Numbered from the stretch's first letter, positions 41,186-50,065 are shown. The stretch: DNA of 64,000 bases from Bacillota bacterium (GCA_023396215.1 JAEWWW010000155.1:4042-68041); one strand, 5' to 3'. The notes: generated by a model not told the origin, from the letters alone. Translations and numbers: made by a program.

Positions 41186-41314
41186 AAGCACAGGCCTGCC
41201 CACTAAATCTGCCAAAATTGGCAATCCTACCCGGCAGCGGCGGCCAAACGCAAATTTTATTGTTGTTTTGCACTGTTTTTGCTGTTAGCGGCGGGGTTAT
41301 TCCACCCTTTTTGC

Positions 41315-41344
41315 TTGACAATCGACAACAGGTTAAGCTATAAT
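41315..41344 (+). promoter_or_regulatory. strong rpmH promoter
   Basis: TTGACA (41315-41320) and TATAAT (41339-41344) are separated by 18 bases, 40 bases before rpmH. Confidence 0.9.
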
Positions 41345-41385
41345 ATTTCACTGCAAGGTTATAACCCGAAAGGAGGGTTTTATAG

Positions 41386-41520
41386 ATGCTTAGGACTTAC
41401 CAGCCCAAGAAACTGCAGAGAAAAAAGGAGCATGGCTTCCGTAAGAGAATGAAGACTTCCAACGGTCGCAAGGTGCTTGCAAGAAGAAGAGCCAAGGGCA
41501 GAGCACGCCTGACCCACTAA
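41386..41520 (+). CDS. rpmH: 50S ribosomal protein L34
   Basis: This 44-residue protein starts [20 protein letters not shown] and ends in an Arg/Lys-rich tail with [11 protein letters not shown], the universal L34 pattern. AAAGGAGG precedes the ATG. In most bacteria rnpA follows within about 100 bases. Here a terminator-like hairpin and a family-A inverted-repeat element separate it from rnpA by 549 bases. Confidence 0.98.
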   Translation: MLRTYQPKKLQRKKEHGFRKRMKTSNGRKVLARRRAKGRARLTH

Positions 41521-41526
41521 TTGCCG

Positions 41527-41553
41527 GCCACAAATACTGTGGTCTTTCTTTTT
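41527..41553 (+). terminator. terminator-like hairpin after rpmH
   Basis: CCACA and TGTGG around AATAC, followed by TCTTTCTTTTTATT. The stem is short, so read-through to rnpA is plausible. Confidence 0.55.
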
Positions 41554-41564
41554 ATTGACATTAA

Positions 41565-41736
41565 GGCAATGCCGCACAATTCACGGCTACCGCCTTAAGC
41601 ACCCTGTCGCTCGCGGATTTTCCGTAATCCTTCACAAAAATCCCCGCGAATACATCCAGTATTCACTGCGGTTTTTGTTTTAGCTGACGAAAAATCCGCC
41701 GGTGCGCCAAAGCACTTAGAATTGCGCAGCGTTGCC
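41565..41736. mobile_element. inverted-repeat element family A, copy 3 (between rpmH and rnpA)
   Basis: This 172-bp copy starts GGCAATGCCGCACAATTC, ends with the complement of GGCAACGCTGCGCAATTC, and is flanked by TTAA on both sides. The body matches the copies at 1916 and 17073. The following 41737-42069 has no recognisable gene apart from the rnpA ribosome site. Confidence 0.87.
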
Positions 41737-42069
41737 TTAAAAAGAAAAAGGATGCCACAGCCCAGACAGCAACCGTCGGGGGCGGGCGGTAAGCGCGGCG
41801 GATATTGCCACGCGTAGCCGGCCCCGCCAACTGCAAAAGAGTTTTGCGGCCCGGCGGTTTTACGCTAATCTGCAGCTAAAAACCCCCGGTTTTTGGTTTG
41901 CCGCCCAGTTTGCGGCAGCGGGCGTGGCCCGCGCGGCGGTGGCTGGGCGGCTTCTTCCTGCGCCTGCGGCGCGGCGGCGGTCATAACCCTGCCGGCCAAG
42001 CAGATTGTGTTCTGGCGGCAGCCAGGCGTCACCGGCGGCTCTAAAAACGGCATGACCGGGAGAAAACCC

Positions 42070-42414
42070 ATGAAGCACACCTGCTCTCTTACCCAGAACA
42101 GAGATTTCCTGCGCCTTTACCGGCGGGGCAAATCTCAGGTTCACCCACTTTTGGTGACCTACGCGCTGCCCAACCGGCGCGACACCAACCGAATAGGCAT
42201 TACCACCAGCAAAAAGATTGGCAACGCAGTGCTGCGCAACCGGGCCCGGCGTATCATCCGGGAGGCCTACCGCCAGCTTGAACCGCGGTTGCCCCCCGGG
42301 TGGGACATTGTCTTTGTCGCCAGAGGCCGCACCCCCGGCTCGGGGATGTGGCAACTGCACGCGGTGATGGACAAGCAGCTCGCCCAACTGCTGAGCCTCC
42401 CCCAAAACCGATGA
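42070..42414 (+). CDS. rnpA: ribonuclease P protein component
   Basis: This 114-residue basic protein binds RNase P RNA and helps 5' tRNA maturation. It has [42 protein letters not shown] (the RNR motif) and [10 protein letters not shown]. The ATG at 42070 has GGGAG upstream. It overlaps yidD by four bases (ATGA). Confidence 0.97.
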   Translation: MKHTCSLTQNRDFLRLYRRGKSQVHPLLVTYALPNRRDTNRIGITTSKKIGNAVLRNRARRIIREAYRQLEPRLPPGWDIVFVARGRTPGSGMWQLHAVMDKQLAQLLSLPQNR

Positions 42415-42653
42415 AACAGATTATCATTCGGCTTATACGGGCCTACCAGCGGGGAATTTCCCCCCGGCATCTGCCCAGTTGCAGGTTTATTCCCACCTGC
42501 TCCGCTTACGCCATCGAGGCAATAACCAGATTCGGCGTAATCCGGGGTGGGCTGTTGGCCGTTTGGCGTATTTTACGCTGCAACCCCTTTGGGCGCTGCG
42601 GCTATGACCCCGTACCCGAAACCTTTTTGCCGCCCCGGCGCAAGGGGCAGTAA
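42411..42653 (+). CDS. yidD: membrane protein insertion efficiency factor YidD
   Basis: This is an 80-residue small protein. It has [32 protein letters not shown] and [14 protein letters not shown], the family's conserved Cys and Pro motifs. It assists membrane protein insertion next to YidC. It is coupled to rnpA by a four-base overlap. Confidence 0.97.
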   Translation: MKQIIIRLIRAYQRGISPRHLPSCRFIPTCSAYAIEAITRFGVIRGGLLAVWRILRCNPFGRCGYDPVPETFLPPRRKGQ

Positions 42654-42763
42654 CCTTACCCCGAAAAAAGCCCCGGTAACGGGGATAAAATAAAAAAGCA
42701 AACCGCCTTATATAAAAATTCAGCATGTAAAAAATGGGTTGCGCTGCAACACGGAGGTATACT

Positions 42764-43819
42764 ATGGATTTTATTAACTCGATTATCGGTTATCCCCTTG
42801 GGTGGATCATGTGGGCCTGCTATAAGCTGATTTCCAACTATGGCGTAGCCCTGATTTTCTTTACCATCATCACCCGGCTGCTGCTGGTGCCCACCGCCAT
42901 CAAGCAGCAGAAATCCACCGTGCGGCTTCGTATGATTCAGCCCAAGGTAAACGAGCTGCAAAAGAAGTATGCCAACAACCGCAACAAGCTCAACGAGGAG
43001 CTCACCGCCCTCTACGCGCAGGAGAACTACAACCCCGCCTCGGGCTGCCTGCCGATGCTTATTCAGCTGCCCATCCTCTTCGGTCTGATCGACGTTATCT
43101 ATAAGCCGCTGACCCATATTCTGCGGCTGCCCGCCGATGTGATTAAAGCCGCCAGCGACATCGTTTCGCAGGCCGGGCAGACCACCGGCATGGCCACCCA
43201 TTCGATGCAGATCAGCGTCATCGGCGCCGTGAAGCAAAACCCCTCGGCTTTTTCACAGCTTGGGGCCGATGTTGTGGAAAAAATCACATCCCTCGACCTT
43301 TCGTTCCTGGGGCTGAACCTCACCGAGCGCCCCACCTTGGCCTTTAACCTGATGATTATCATCCCCATCCTCTCGGGCGTCACCTCGCTGGCGATTTCCC
43401 TTGTTTCGATGAAAACCAGCGGCATGGGCGACAACGCTGCCGGCGCCGCTACCGGCAAAAGCATGATGTATATGATGCCGCTGCTTTCGCTGTGGTTTAC
43501 CATGCAGGTGCCCGCCGGCGTGGGCTTCTACTGGATTATCTCCAACCTTTTGATGCTGGCCCAGACGCTGCTGCTCAACCGCTTCTACAACCCGGCCGAG
43601 ATTGCCGCCAAGTATGAAGAAGAAGAGCGGGAACGCAAGGAACGGGAGCGTCAGGAGAAAATAGAGGCCAAGCGGCTGCTTAAGGAAACCGAAGGCAGCG
43701 CCGCCGCAGCCCTTTCGCAGAAAGAAATCAACCGCCAAAAGCTGGCCGCCGCCCGCAAGCGCGACGCCGAAAAATATGGCGAAAGCTATGACGAGGTTAC
43801 CGACGAAGACCTGAAGTAA
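42764..43819 (+). CDS. yidC: membrane protein insertase YidC/OxaA (SpoIIIJ-type)
   Basis: This 351-residue insertase has five hydrophobic helices. YGVALIFFTIITRLLLVPTAIKQQKS is the conserved first pair boundary, and NPASGCLPMLIQLPILFGL is the family core. Later helices are at NLMIIIPILSGVTSLAISL, MMYMMPLLSLWFTMQVPAGVG and FYWIISNLLMLAQ. No lipobox is present, unlike many Bacillus homologues. The C-terminal 75 residues form a charged Glu/Arg coiled coil. GGAGG precedes the ATG at 42764. Confidence 0.96.
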   Translation: MDFINSIIGYPLGWIMWACYKLISNYGVALIFFTIITRLLLVPTAIKQQKSTVRLRMIQPKVNELQKKYANNRNKLNEELTALYAQENYNPASGCLPMLIQLPILFGLIDVIYKPLTHILRLPADVIKAASDIVSQAGQTTGMATHSMQISVIGAVKQNPSAFSQLGADVVEKITSLDLSFLGLNLTERPTLAFNLMIIIPILSGVTSLAISLVSMKTSGMGDNAAGAATGKSMMYMMPLLSLWFTMQVPAGVGFYWIISNLLMLAQTLLLNRFYNPAEIAAKYEEEERERKERERQEKIEAKRLLKETEGSAAAALSQKEINRQKLAAARKRDAEKYGESYDEVTDEDLK

Positions 43820-43995
43820 ACTTCCTCTTTGGTATAAAGCAACCGGCATTGTGCCGGTGGGCGGGGGCAAAGCTGGTTTGCCCCATGCCGCCAGGCAGGC
43901 GGCATACAGCCCGGAATAGATTGCGACCCATACAAATGCGGCGCGGGGCGGTGCGCACAGGCTGCCCGGTCGGAAACATTAGTGGAGGTGTAAGC

Positions 43996-45090
43996 TTGAT
44001 TAAAGAGTTGATACAAACGGCCAAAAGCGTTGACCTTGCCATTGAGCTTGGCTGCGAAAGCCTGGGGGTATCAAGGGACGAGGCCCAGTTCGAGATTATT
44101 GACCTGCCAAAGAAAAAGCTGTTTGGCATGAAAATTATCCCCGCCAAGGTGCGCGTTTATGTAGAGCTGCCCGACGAGGCCCCGGCAAAACCGGCGGCCC
44201 AGCCCCCCGCCCAAAAGCCAGCCCAGCCAAAGAGCCAGCCTCCTCGGCGCGAGGCAAAGCCCGAAGCCAAAGAGCAGCGCCCGGAACGTGCCGAAGGGCG
44301 CGGGCAGAGCGGCGACCGGCGCAGGCAGTTCGACCAGGCCCAGCCCCCCCGGCAGGCCGAGCAGCCCCAGCGCAGCGAGGCTCCGATTGAGCCCGACGCG
44401 CTGATGACCGCCAAGGCAGCCGCCGTGGTGGATTATGTAAAAAGCATTTTGGGCCAGATGGGCTTTGAGCAGGTGGAGGTTACCCCCCGCTTTACCCAAA
44501 GCGGCGCGGCCTTTGCCCTGAGCGGCGCAGATTTGGGCGCCATCATCGGCCGCCGCGGCGAAACGCTGGACGCGCTGCAGTACCTTTCCGGTCTGGTGGC
44601 AAACCGGCTGGAGGGCGACTACCTGCGGGTGACCATCGACAGCGGCAACTACCGCCAAAAAAGAGAAAAAACCCTCGAGGGCCTTGCCCGCAAGCTGGCA
44701 CTGTCGGCGGTGCGCACCGGCAAAAGCTGCACCCTCGAGCCGATGAACCCCTACGAGCGGCGCATCATCCATGCGGCCGTTTCACAAATCAGAGGCGCGA
44801 CCTCCTCCTCGACAGGGGAAGAGCCCAACCGCCGTGTGGTCATCAAATCGGCCACCGGGCAGCCCCGCCCGGGCGGCGACCGTGACCGCGACAACCGCGG
44901 CAGAGGCCGTGGCGGCAGGCGCGGCGGCCCCGACCGTGCCGACCGCAGCCCGGAGCAGCGGGAGCGCAGAAGCCCGGAGGAGCGTCCGGCTGCCCCCCGC
45001 CAGAGCGCACCCAGCGCAGCCCCGGCCGAAAAGGCCCAGCAGCGCAAGGACGCCGAAGGCCCGCTGTACGGCAAAATCTCTCTGGACTAA
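43996..45090 (+). CDS. jag: RNA-binding protein Jag/KhpB (Jag-N, KH, R3H)
   Basis: This 364-residue protein has a Jag-N domain (about 1-55, ending LPKKKLFGMKIIPAKVRVYV), a Pro/Gln-rich linker (60-130), a KH domain (about 134-205, GXXG-type IIGRRGETLDALQYLSG) and an R3H domain (about 210-265, ERRIIHAAV). A long Arg/Gly/Pro-rich tail to the end is an unusual extension. The start is TTG at 43996 with GGAGGTG upstream; the longer frame has no ribosome site. It follows yidC, the usual partner. Confidence 0.93.
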   Translation: MIKELIQTAKSVDLAIELGCESLGVSRDEAQFEIIDLPKKKLFGMKIIPAKVRVYVELPDEAPAKPAAQPPAQKPAQPKSQPPRREAKPEAKEQRPERAEGRGQSGDRRRQFDQAQPPRQAEQPQRSEAPIEPDALMTAKAAAVVDYVKSILGQMGFEQVEVTPRFTQSGAAFALSGADLGAIIGRRGETLDALQYLSGLVANRLEGDYLRVTIDSGNYRQKREKTLEGLARKLALSAVRTGKSCTLEPMNPYERRIIHAAVSQIRGATSSSTGEEPNRRVVIKSATGQPRPGGDRDRDNRGRGRGGRRGGPDRADRSPEQRERRSPEERPAAPRQSAPSAAPAEKAQQRKDAEGPLYGKISLD

Positions 45091-45108
45091 AAACATAAGC
45101 AACATAAA

Positions 45109-45201
45109 ACCCCCCGCAGGAATTTGAACTGACCCCAAAAAGTTAGACAGTGTGATACACTGAATAACGGAAGGGGTGCACTTCAAAGAGATGCGGGGGG
45201 T
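45109..45201. terminator. terminator stem split by an inserted relic
   Basis: ACCCCCCGCA (45109-45118) and TGCGGGGGGT (45192-45201) are perfect ten-base arms, with TTCTTTCTGT after and AAAA before. They would form a shared terminator between jag and purL, but the loop is 73 bases because a 65-bp IS3-like relic lies inside. Confidence 0.65.
45123..45187. mobile_element. 65-bp IS3-like end-to-end relic
   Basis: The left end TTTGAACTGACCCCAAAAAG and following TTAGACAG resemble IS3/IS150-group terminal repeats. The right end reads TTTGAAGTGCACCCC in reverse complement, pairing with the left as an imperfect inverted repeat. No transposase remains. Confidence 0.55.
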
Positions 45202-45242
45202 TCTTTCTGTAAAATTATCCGCTCGACCGAGGGCCGCGCCGG

Positions 45243-48200
45243 TCAGCGGTAGTAGGCCACGGCTCCGGCGAAGATATCCATCCCGTGGGGGCCGGGAACA
45301 TTCTTGAACAGCCCCGGCGCGCTGCGCTCATTGTGGCCCATGCGCCCAAACACCCGTCCGTCGGGGGAGGTGATGCCCTCGATGGCGAAGCTGGAGTTGT
45401 TGGGGTTGTAGCGGATATCCTGTGTGGGGTTTCCGTCCAAATCCACATACTGGGTGGCAATCTGCCCGTTTGCGGCAAGGGCCCGAATGAGCCCCTCGTC
45501 GGCGACAAAGCGCCCCTCGCCGTGAGAGATGGGGATAAGCGCCACCTCGCCCACCGCATGGCCCGAAAGCCAGGGGGATTTGGCCGAAGCCACCCGGGTG
45601 CGCACCAGCAGCGACTGGTGGCGGCCAATCTTGTTGTAGGTCAGCGTGGGGCTGTCGGCGTCCATATCCTTAATCTCCCCGTAGGGCACAAGCCCCAGCT
45701 TAATCAGCGCCTGAAAGCCGTTGCAGATGCCGCAGATGAGGCCGTCGCGCTGCTGGAGCAGGTCGGCCACGGTGGCCGAAACGGCGGGGTTGCGGAAAAA
45801 GGCGGTGATGAACTTGCCGGAGCCGTCCGGCTCGTCGCCGCCGGAAAACCCGCCGGGAATGACAATTCCCTGTGTGGCGCGGATTGTTTGGGCCATCAAC
45901 CGCACGCTTTCGGCGATGTCGGCAGCCGAGCGGTTGCGCAGGACAAAGATTTCCGCCCTGCCCCCCGCCTGCTCAATCGCCTTGGCGGTGTCGTACTCGC
46001 TGTTGGTGCCGGGGAAGACAGGCACCACAAATTTGGGCTGCAGCACCGAGGCCCGGGGGCGGATATGGCAGCCCTCCCCATAGGAAAACACCTCCACCTC
46101 ACCCTCCTGCCGGGTCAGGCAGGGGAAAACCGGCTCCAGCGTTTGCTCCCACGCCTCCTGCAACTGCTCCAGAGAAACGTCGGCTCCATCCGGGAGGGTG
46201 AGGGCGTATGCCTCTTGGGTGACCCCGAGCAGAGCGTCGGCGCAGTCCAGAGGCTCGGCTGCCTCCATCACGAAAGCGCCGAAAAGAGGCTCGGCCGTAA
46301 GGGGCTGGACTGCTTTGAAGCCGATTCGGTTGCCCAGACACATTTTCAGAACCGCCTCCGCCACGCCGCCGGAGCCCACCGCCCACGCGGACTGAACCCT
46401 GCCTGTGGCAATCAGCGCCTCAACCCGGTCAAAGAAGGTGCAAAGAGCGGCGAAATCCGGCTTCTCAAAGGCGGTAAAGCCGGGGGTCAGCAGATAAACG
46501 TTGGAGCCGGGCCGCTTAAATTCGGGGGAGACGACCCGCCCCGCCCGGGCGAGCGAAACGGCGAAGGAGACGAGGGTGGGCGGCACGTCGGTATCCTCAA
46601 AGCTGCCGGACATAGAGTCTTTGCCGCCGATGGCCCCGCAGCACAGGCCAAGCTGTGCGTCCAGCGCCCCCAGCAGGGCGGCCACCGGCTTGCCCCAGCG
46701 GGCGGGGTCGGTGCGCAGGCGCTCGAAGTACTCCTGAAAGGTCAGCCAGCATTTGGCCCTTGTGCCGCCCGTGGCGATGATTTTGGCCACCGAATGCACC
46801 ACCGCCCCGATGCCCGCGTGGTAGGGGCTGACGGTGGAAACCTCCGGGTCAAAGCCCCACGCCATCAGCGAGCAGCTTTCGGTTTCGCCCTCCAGCACCG
46901 GGATTTTTGCCGCCATGGTCTGGGTGGGGGTGAGCTGGTATCTGCCGCCGTGGGGCATGGTTACGGTACCCCGGCCGATGACCGAATCAAAGCGCTCCAC
47001 CAGGCCCTTTTGGGAGCAGACGGCCAGGCTGGCAGCCAGCTCCCGCAGGCCCTGCCCGTCCAGCGCGGGGTAGGTCTTCGGCTCTGGGCGCGGGGCCGCC
47101 ACCGCGGCTGCGGCATGCTTGGGCGCGCCGTTGGAGTTTAGAAAGCTGCGGGCAAGGCTGACAATTTCGGCGCCGTTCCAGCGCATGGTCAGGCGGGGCT
47201 CGGCGCGAACAACCGCCACCACGGTGGCCTCCAGGTTTTCCGCCGCCGCCAGCGCGATGAAGGGGTCGGCGTCCTGCGCCCGCACCACCACCGACATCCG
47301 CTCCTGACTTTCCGAGATGGCCAGCTCGGTGCCGTCCAGCCCCTCGTATTTTTTGGGTACACGGTCCAAATCAATCTCAATGCCGTCGGCAAGCTCCCCG
47401 ATGGAAACCGCAACGCCCCCCGCGCCGAAGTCGTTGCAGCGGCGGATGAGGCGGGTGGCCTCCGGGTTGCGGAACAGCCGCTGGAGCTTGCGCTCCTCGG
47501 GGGCGTTGCCCTTCTGCACCTCGGCCCCGCAGCGCTCGAGGGATTCCAGCGTGTGGGTCTTGGAGGAGCCGGTCGCCCCGCCCACGCCGGCACGCCCGGT
47601 GCGCCCGCCCAGCAGAATCACCACATCCCCCGGCTCGGGGGTTTCACGCACCACATTGGCCGCAGGGGCAGCGCCCAGCACCGCGCCAATCTCCATGCGC
47701 TTGGCGACATAGCCGGGGTGGTAAATCTCGTGTACATGGCCGGTGCAAAGGCCAATCTGATTGCCGTAGGAGCTGTACCCGGCGGCGGCGGTCTGAACAA
47801 GCTTGCGCTGGGGCAGCTTGCCCGGCAGGGTGTCCGACACCTTCTGCAGGGGGTTGCCCGCGCCGGTGACCCGCATGGCCTGATAAACAAAGCTGCGGCC
47901 AGAGAGCGGGTCGCGAATGGCGCCGCCCAGACAGGTGGCCGCGCCGCCAAAGGGCTCAATCTCGGTGGGGTGGTTGTGGGTTTCGTTCTTGAACATCAGC
48001 AGCCACTGCTGCGGGCGGCCGTCCACCTCCACCTCAATCTTGACCGAGCAGGCGTTAATCTCCTCGGATTCATCCAGGTCGGGCAGCAGCCCGCGCGCCT
48101 TCAGCACCCGCGCGCCGATGGTGGCAAGCTCCATCAGGGTAATGGGGCGGTCGGTACGGCCCAGCTCGCTGCGCAGCGAGAGGAAGCTTTCATAGCTGAC

Positions 48201-48935
48201 GCGGATGGTCTCGTCCGCGATGTCCACCCGGTCCAGCTCGGTCAGGAAGGTGGTGTGGCGGCAGTGGTCCGACCAGTAGGTGTCAATCATGCGGATTTCG
48301 GTGATGGTGGGGTCGCGCCGCTCCTCCTCCCGGAAATAGGCCTGACAGAAGCGCAAATCCTCCAAATCCATCGCAAGGCCCAGCTCCTCCAGCATGGCGG
48401 CAAGGCCGGCCTCCTCCAGCGCGGTGAAGCCGGTGCAGACCGCCACCGGGCCGGGGAGCTCCAGACGCATGGTCAGCGTCTCGGGTATTTCCAGCGCGGC
48501 CTCCCGGCTCTCCACCGGGTTTATCAGCCAACCCTTGATTTGCGCAAACTGCGCGTCGGTGAGCCGCCCCTCCAGCACAAAGACACGGGCCGAACGAATG
48601 GTGGGCCGCTCCTTGCCGTAGGCCAGCGAGACGCACTGGGCGCAGGAATCCGCCCGCTGGTCAAACTGGCCGGGCAGAAATTCCGAGGCGAATACCCGCG
48701 CCGGGCCAAAATCCGGCAGGGTATCGTAGGTGATATCCACCGGAGGCTCGGAGAAAACGGTGCTGCGGGCCGCGGCGAAATCCGCCGGGGAGATGCCCTC
48801 GGCCAGATAACGGGCCAACACCCGCACACCGGTGAGCCCCGCAATCTGCAGGGTGCCGCGCAGGTCAGAAAGAATTGCGGCGGCCTCGTCGGCAAAGGCG
48901 GGTTTCTTCTCCACATAAATGCAAAAAACGGACAT
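45243..48935 (-). CDS. purL: phosphoribosylformylglycinamidine synthase (single-chain PurL)
   Basis: This 1230-residue enzyme makes FGAM from FGAR, glutamine and ATP, the fourth step of purine synthesis. It is the single-chain form. It has two AIRS-like halves (NETHNHPTEIEPFGGAATC; GGKDSMSG) and a C-terminal class I glutamine amidotransferase domain with GICNGFQAL (nucleophile Cys) and PISHGEGRFVA. GGGAGG precedes the ATG at 48935; the ATG-like start at 48968 was rejected. It is transcribed away from the rest of the pur genes, not in line with them. Confidence 0.98.
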   Translation of the reverse strand: MSVFCIYVEKKPAFADEAAAILSDLRGTLQIAGLTGVRVLARYLAEGISPADFAAARSTVFSEPPVDITYDTLPDFGPARVFASEFLPGQFDQRADSCAQCVSLAYGKERPTIRSARVFVLEGRLTDAQFAQIKGWLINPVESREAALEIPETLTMRLELPGPVAVCTGFTALEEAGLAAMLEELGLAMDLEDLRFCQAYFREEERRDPTITEIRMIDTYWSDHCRHTTFLTELDRVDIADETIRVSYESFLSLRSELGRTDRPITLMELATIGARVLKARGLLPDLDESEEINACSVKIEVEVDGRPQQWLLMFKNETHNHPTEIEPFGGAATCLGGAIRDPLSGRSFVYQAMRVTGAGNPLQKVSDTLPGKLPQRKLVQTAAAGYSSYGNQIGLCTGHVHEIYHPGYVAKRMEIGAVLGAAPAANVVRETPEPGDVVILLGGRTGRAGVGGATGSSKTHTLESLERCGAEVQKGNAPEERKLQRLFRNPEATRLIRRCNDFGAGGVAVSIGELADGIEIDLDRVPKKYEGLDGTELAISESQERMSVVVRAQDADPFIALAAAENLEATVVAVVRAEPRLTMRWNGAEIVSLARSFLNSNGAPKHAAAAVAAPRPEPKTYPALDGQGLRELAASLAVCSQKGLVERFDSVIGRGTVTMPHGGRYQLTPTQTMAAKIPVLEGETESCSLMAWGFDPEVSTVSPYHAGIGAVVHSVAKIIATGGTRAKCWLTFQEYFERLRTDPARWGKPVAALLGALDAQLGLCCGAIGGKDSMSGSFEDTDVPPTLVSFAVSLARAGRVVSPEFKRPGSNVYLLTPGFTAFEKPDFAALCTFFDRVEALIATGRVQSAWAVGSGGVAEAVLKMCLGNRIGFKAVQPLTAEPLFGAFVMEAAEPLDCADALLGVTQEAYALTLPDGADVSLEQLQEAWEQTLEPVFPCLTRQEGEVEVFSYGEGCHIRPRASVLQPKFVVPVFPGTNSEYDTAKAIEQAGGRAEIFVLRNRSAADIAESVRLMAQTIRATQGIVIPGGFSGGDEPDGSGKFITAFFRNPAVSATVADLLQQRDGLICGICNGFQALIKLGLVPYGEIKDMDADSPTLTYNKIGRHQSLLVRTRVASAKSPWLSGHAVGEVALIPISHGEGRFVADEGLIRALAANGQIATQYVDLDGNPTQDIRYNPNNSSFAIEGITSPDGRVFGRMGHNERSAPGLFKNVPGPHGMDIFAGAVAYYR

Positions 48936-49026
48936 AAGCGCCTCCCTTTCAGGTGATGAAATCACCATACGTCTTTCATCTTCATGCCGTGTCTTTAAAA
49001 ACCGGAGGGTGAAATTTTACCGCCCT

Positions 49027-49055
49027 ATTATGCATGATTTTACAAAAGAGCGCAA
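49027..49055 (-). promoter_or_regulatory. possible purL promoter
   Basis: TTGCGC (49050-49055) and CATAAT (49027-49032) on the minus strand, 17 bases apart, about 90 bases before purL. Both boxes are imperfect. Confidence 0.45.
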
Positions 49056-49176
49056 GGCCTGAAAAACCAAAAAACCGCAGTGCCTGTAATTTTCCCCGCG
49101 GGAACAGCCCCGCTTTTTTCTGTTTTGCATAGCTCCTGCGGGAGAAAGACAAGCAAAATTTATAAATATTCATCCG

Positions 49177-49205
49177 TTGTATTTTTTGCGGTTCTTCGCT
49201 ATAAT
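49177..49205 (+). promoter_or_regulatory. sigma-A type promoter facing purE
   Basis: TTGTAT (49177-49182) and TATAAT (49200-49205) are 17 bases apart. The predicted transcript starts near 49212 and meets a terminator at 49349-49384 before reaching purE. Confidence 0.75.
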
Positions 49206-49211
49206 GGGGTA

Positions 49212-49384
49212 AAACGCGGAGCTTGGCGTTTTAAGTTTACTTTAGTGGTAGAAAGGGGCGGGGATTATGGCTGGCGCATACAGTTGTCTTGCGCGGATGG
49301 TTCCTGCATCGAGGGGCGGAAGTGCCCTTACTCGCCTTGTGTCCTTGTGAGGTTGCAGCTTTAGCTGCAGCCTCTTTTGTTTTT
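49212..49384 (+). ncRNA. candidate structured RNA or leader between purL and purE
   Basis: About 170 nt lie between a good promoter and a strong terminator (49349-49384: GAGGTTGCAGC, TTTA loop, GCTGCAGCCTC, then TTTTGTTTTT). Local stems can be drawn by eye at GCGCA/TGCGC, GATG/CATC and AGGGGC/GCCCTT. A 27-codon frame starts at ATG 49267 after a G-rich site and stops at the terminator. It could be a small RNA (6S-like size and location are possible), a pur-operon leader with attenuation, or a tiny gene. I did not find the conserved cores of the purine, PRPP or ZTP riboswitches, so it is unnamed. Confidence 0.45.
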
Positions 49385-49480
49385 ATAAAATACAAAAAAA
49401 GGAAGAGGGTAGCGTGAAAAAACACGCTACGCCTTTATGTGCCAATCGCTCTCCGCCTGCGGCGGGAACCGCGGATTGAT

Positions 49481-49519
49481 GCACAAACAGACCATTCCTT
49501 TTTCATGGTCTGTTTGTGC
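49481..49519. promoter_or_regulatory. perfect inverted repeat upstream of purE
   Basis: GCACAAACAGACCAT (49481-49495) and ATGGTCTGTTTGTGC (49505-49519) are 15-base perfect arms around a nine-base pyrimidine loop, ending 31 bases before the purE start. A smaller hairpin GTAGCGTG/CACGCTAC lies at about 49409-49430. They could be an operator, an attenuator or a translation-control hairpin. Confidence 0.55.
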
Positions 49520-49550
49520 CGTAACAAAAGTAAAAGGAATGGTCTTGATT

Positions 49551-50042
49551 ATGAAAAAGGTTGCGCTAATTATGGGGAGCGACAGCGATTTTCCGGTGGT
49601 GGAGCCCGCTGTCAGGCAGCTTCGGGCCTTTGGAATCCCGGTGGAGGCCCATGTGATGAGCGCCCACCGCACCCCGGCGCGGGCCGCGGCCTTTGCCGCG
49701 TCGGCAAAGGAGGCGGGCTTCGGGGTGATTATCGCCGCCGCAGGCAAGGCGGCCCATCTGGCCGGCGTGCTGGCGGCCCACACCACCCTGCCGGTCATCG
49801 GCATTCCGGTGCGCTCCACCGCGCTGGAGGGGATGGACGCCCTGCTGGCCACGGTGCAGATGCCGCCGGGCATCCCGGTTGCCACCGTCGCCATCGACGG
49901 GGCCGAAAACGCGGCCATCTTGGCGGCGCAGATGCTGGCCCTTTCTGACGGGGCGCTGGCCGAGAAGCTCTGCACAATGAAACGGGAGATGGAAGAAAAG
50001 GTGCTGGAGAAGGACAAGGCGCTGCAGGAAAAATTGAGATAG
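49551..50042 (+). CDS. purE: N5-carboxyaminoimidazole ribonucleotide mutase, class I
   Basis: This 163-residue enzyme makes CAIR in step six. It begins [18 protein letters not shown] and has [44 protein letters not shown] and [22 protein letters not shown]. The ATG at 49551 was chosen by family start; AAAAGGA lies 12 bases upstream, slightly far. No purK is visible. It is the first gene of the plus-strand pur operon, and a family-B element follows it. Confidence 0.97.
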   Translation: MKKVALIMGSDSDFPVVEPAVRQLRAFGIPVEAHVMSAHRTPARAAAFAASAKEAGFGVIIAAAGKAAHLAGVLAAHTTLPVIGIPVRSTALEGMDALLATVQMPPGIPVATVAIDGAENAAILAAQMLALSDGALAEKLCTMKREMEEKVLEKDKALQEKLR

Positions 50043-50065
50043 CCCGCCGAAAGACGGCAAAAGGA

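Noticed and set aside
45285..47141. 618-residue plus-strand frame opposite purL
   Set aside because: Antisense shadow of purL with skewed composition and no recognisable domain.
49212..49384. Purine, PRPP or ZTP riboswitch upstream of purE
   Set aside because: A GGCTGGCG stretch and a later CTCGCC recalled the ZTP pseudoknot, but the conserved CCGCCTGGGCA core is missing, and no guanine- or PRPP-riboswitch core was found. It is kept as an unnamed RNA candidate.
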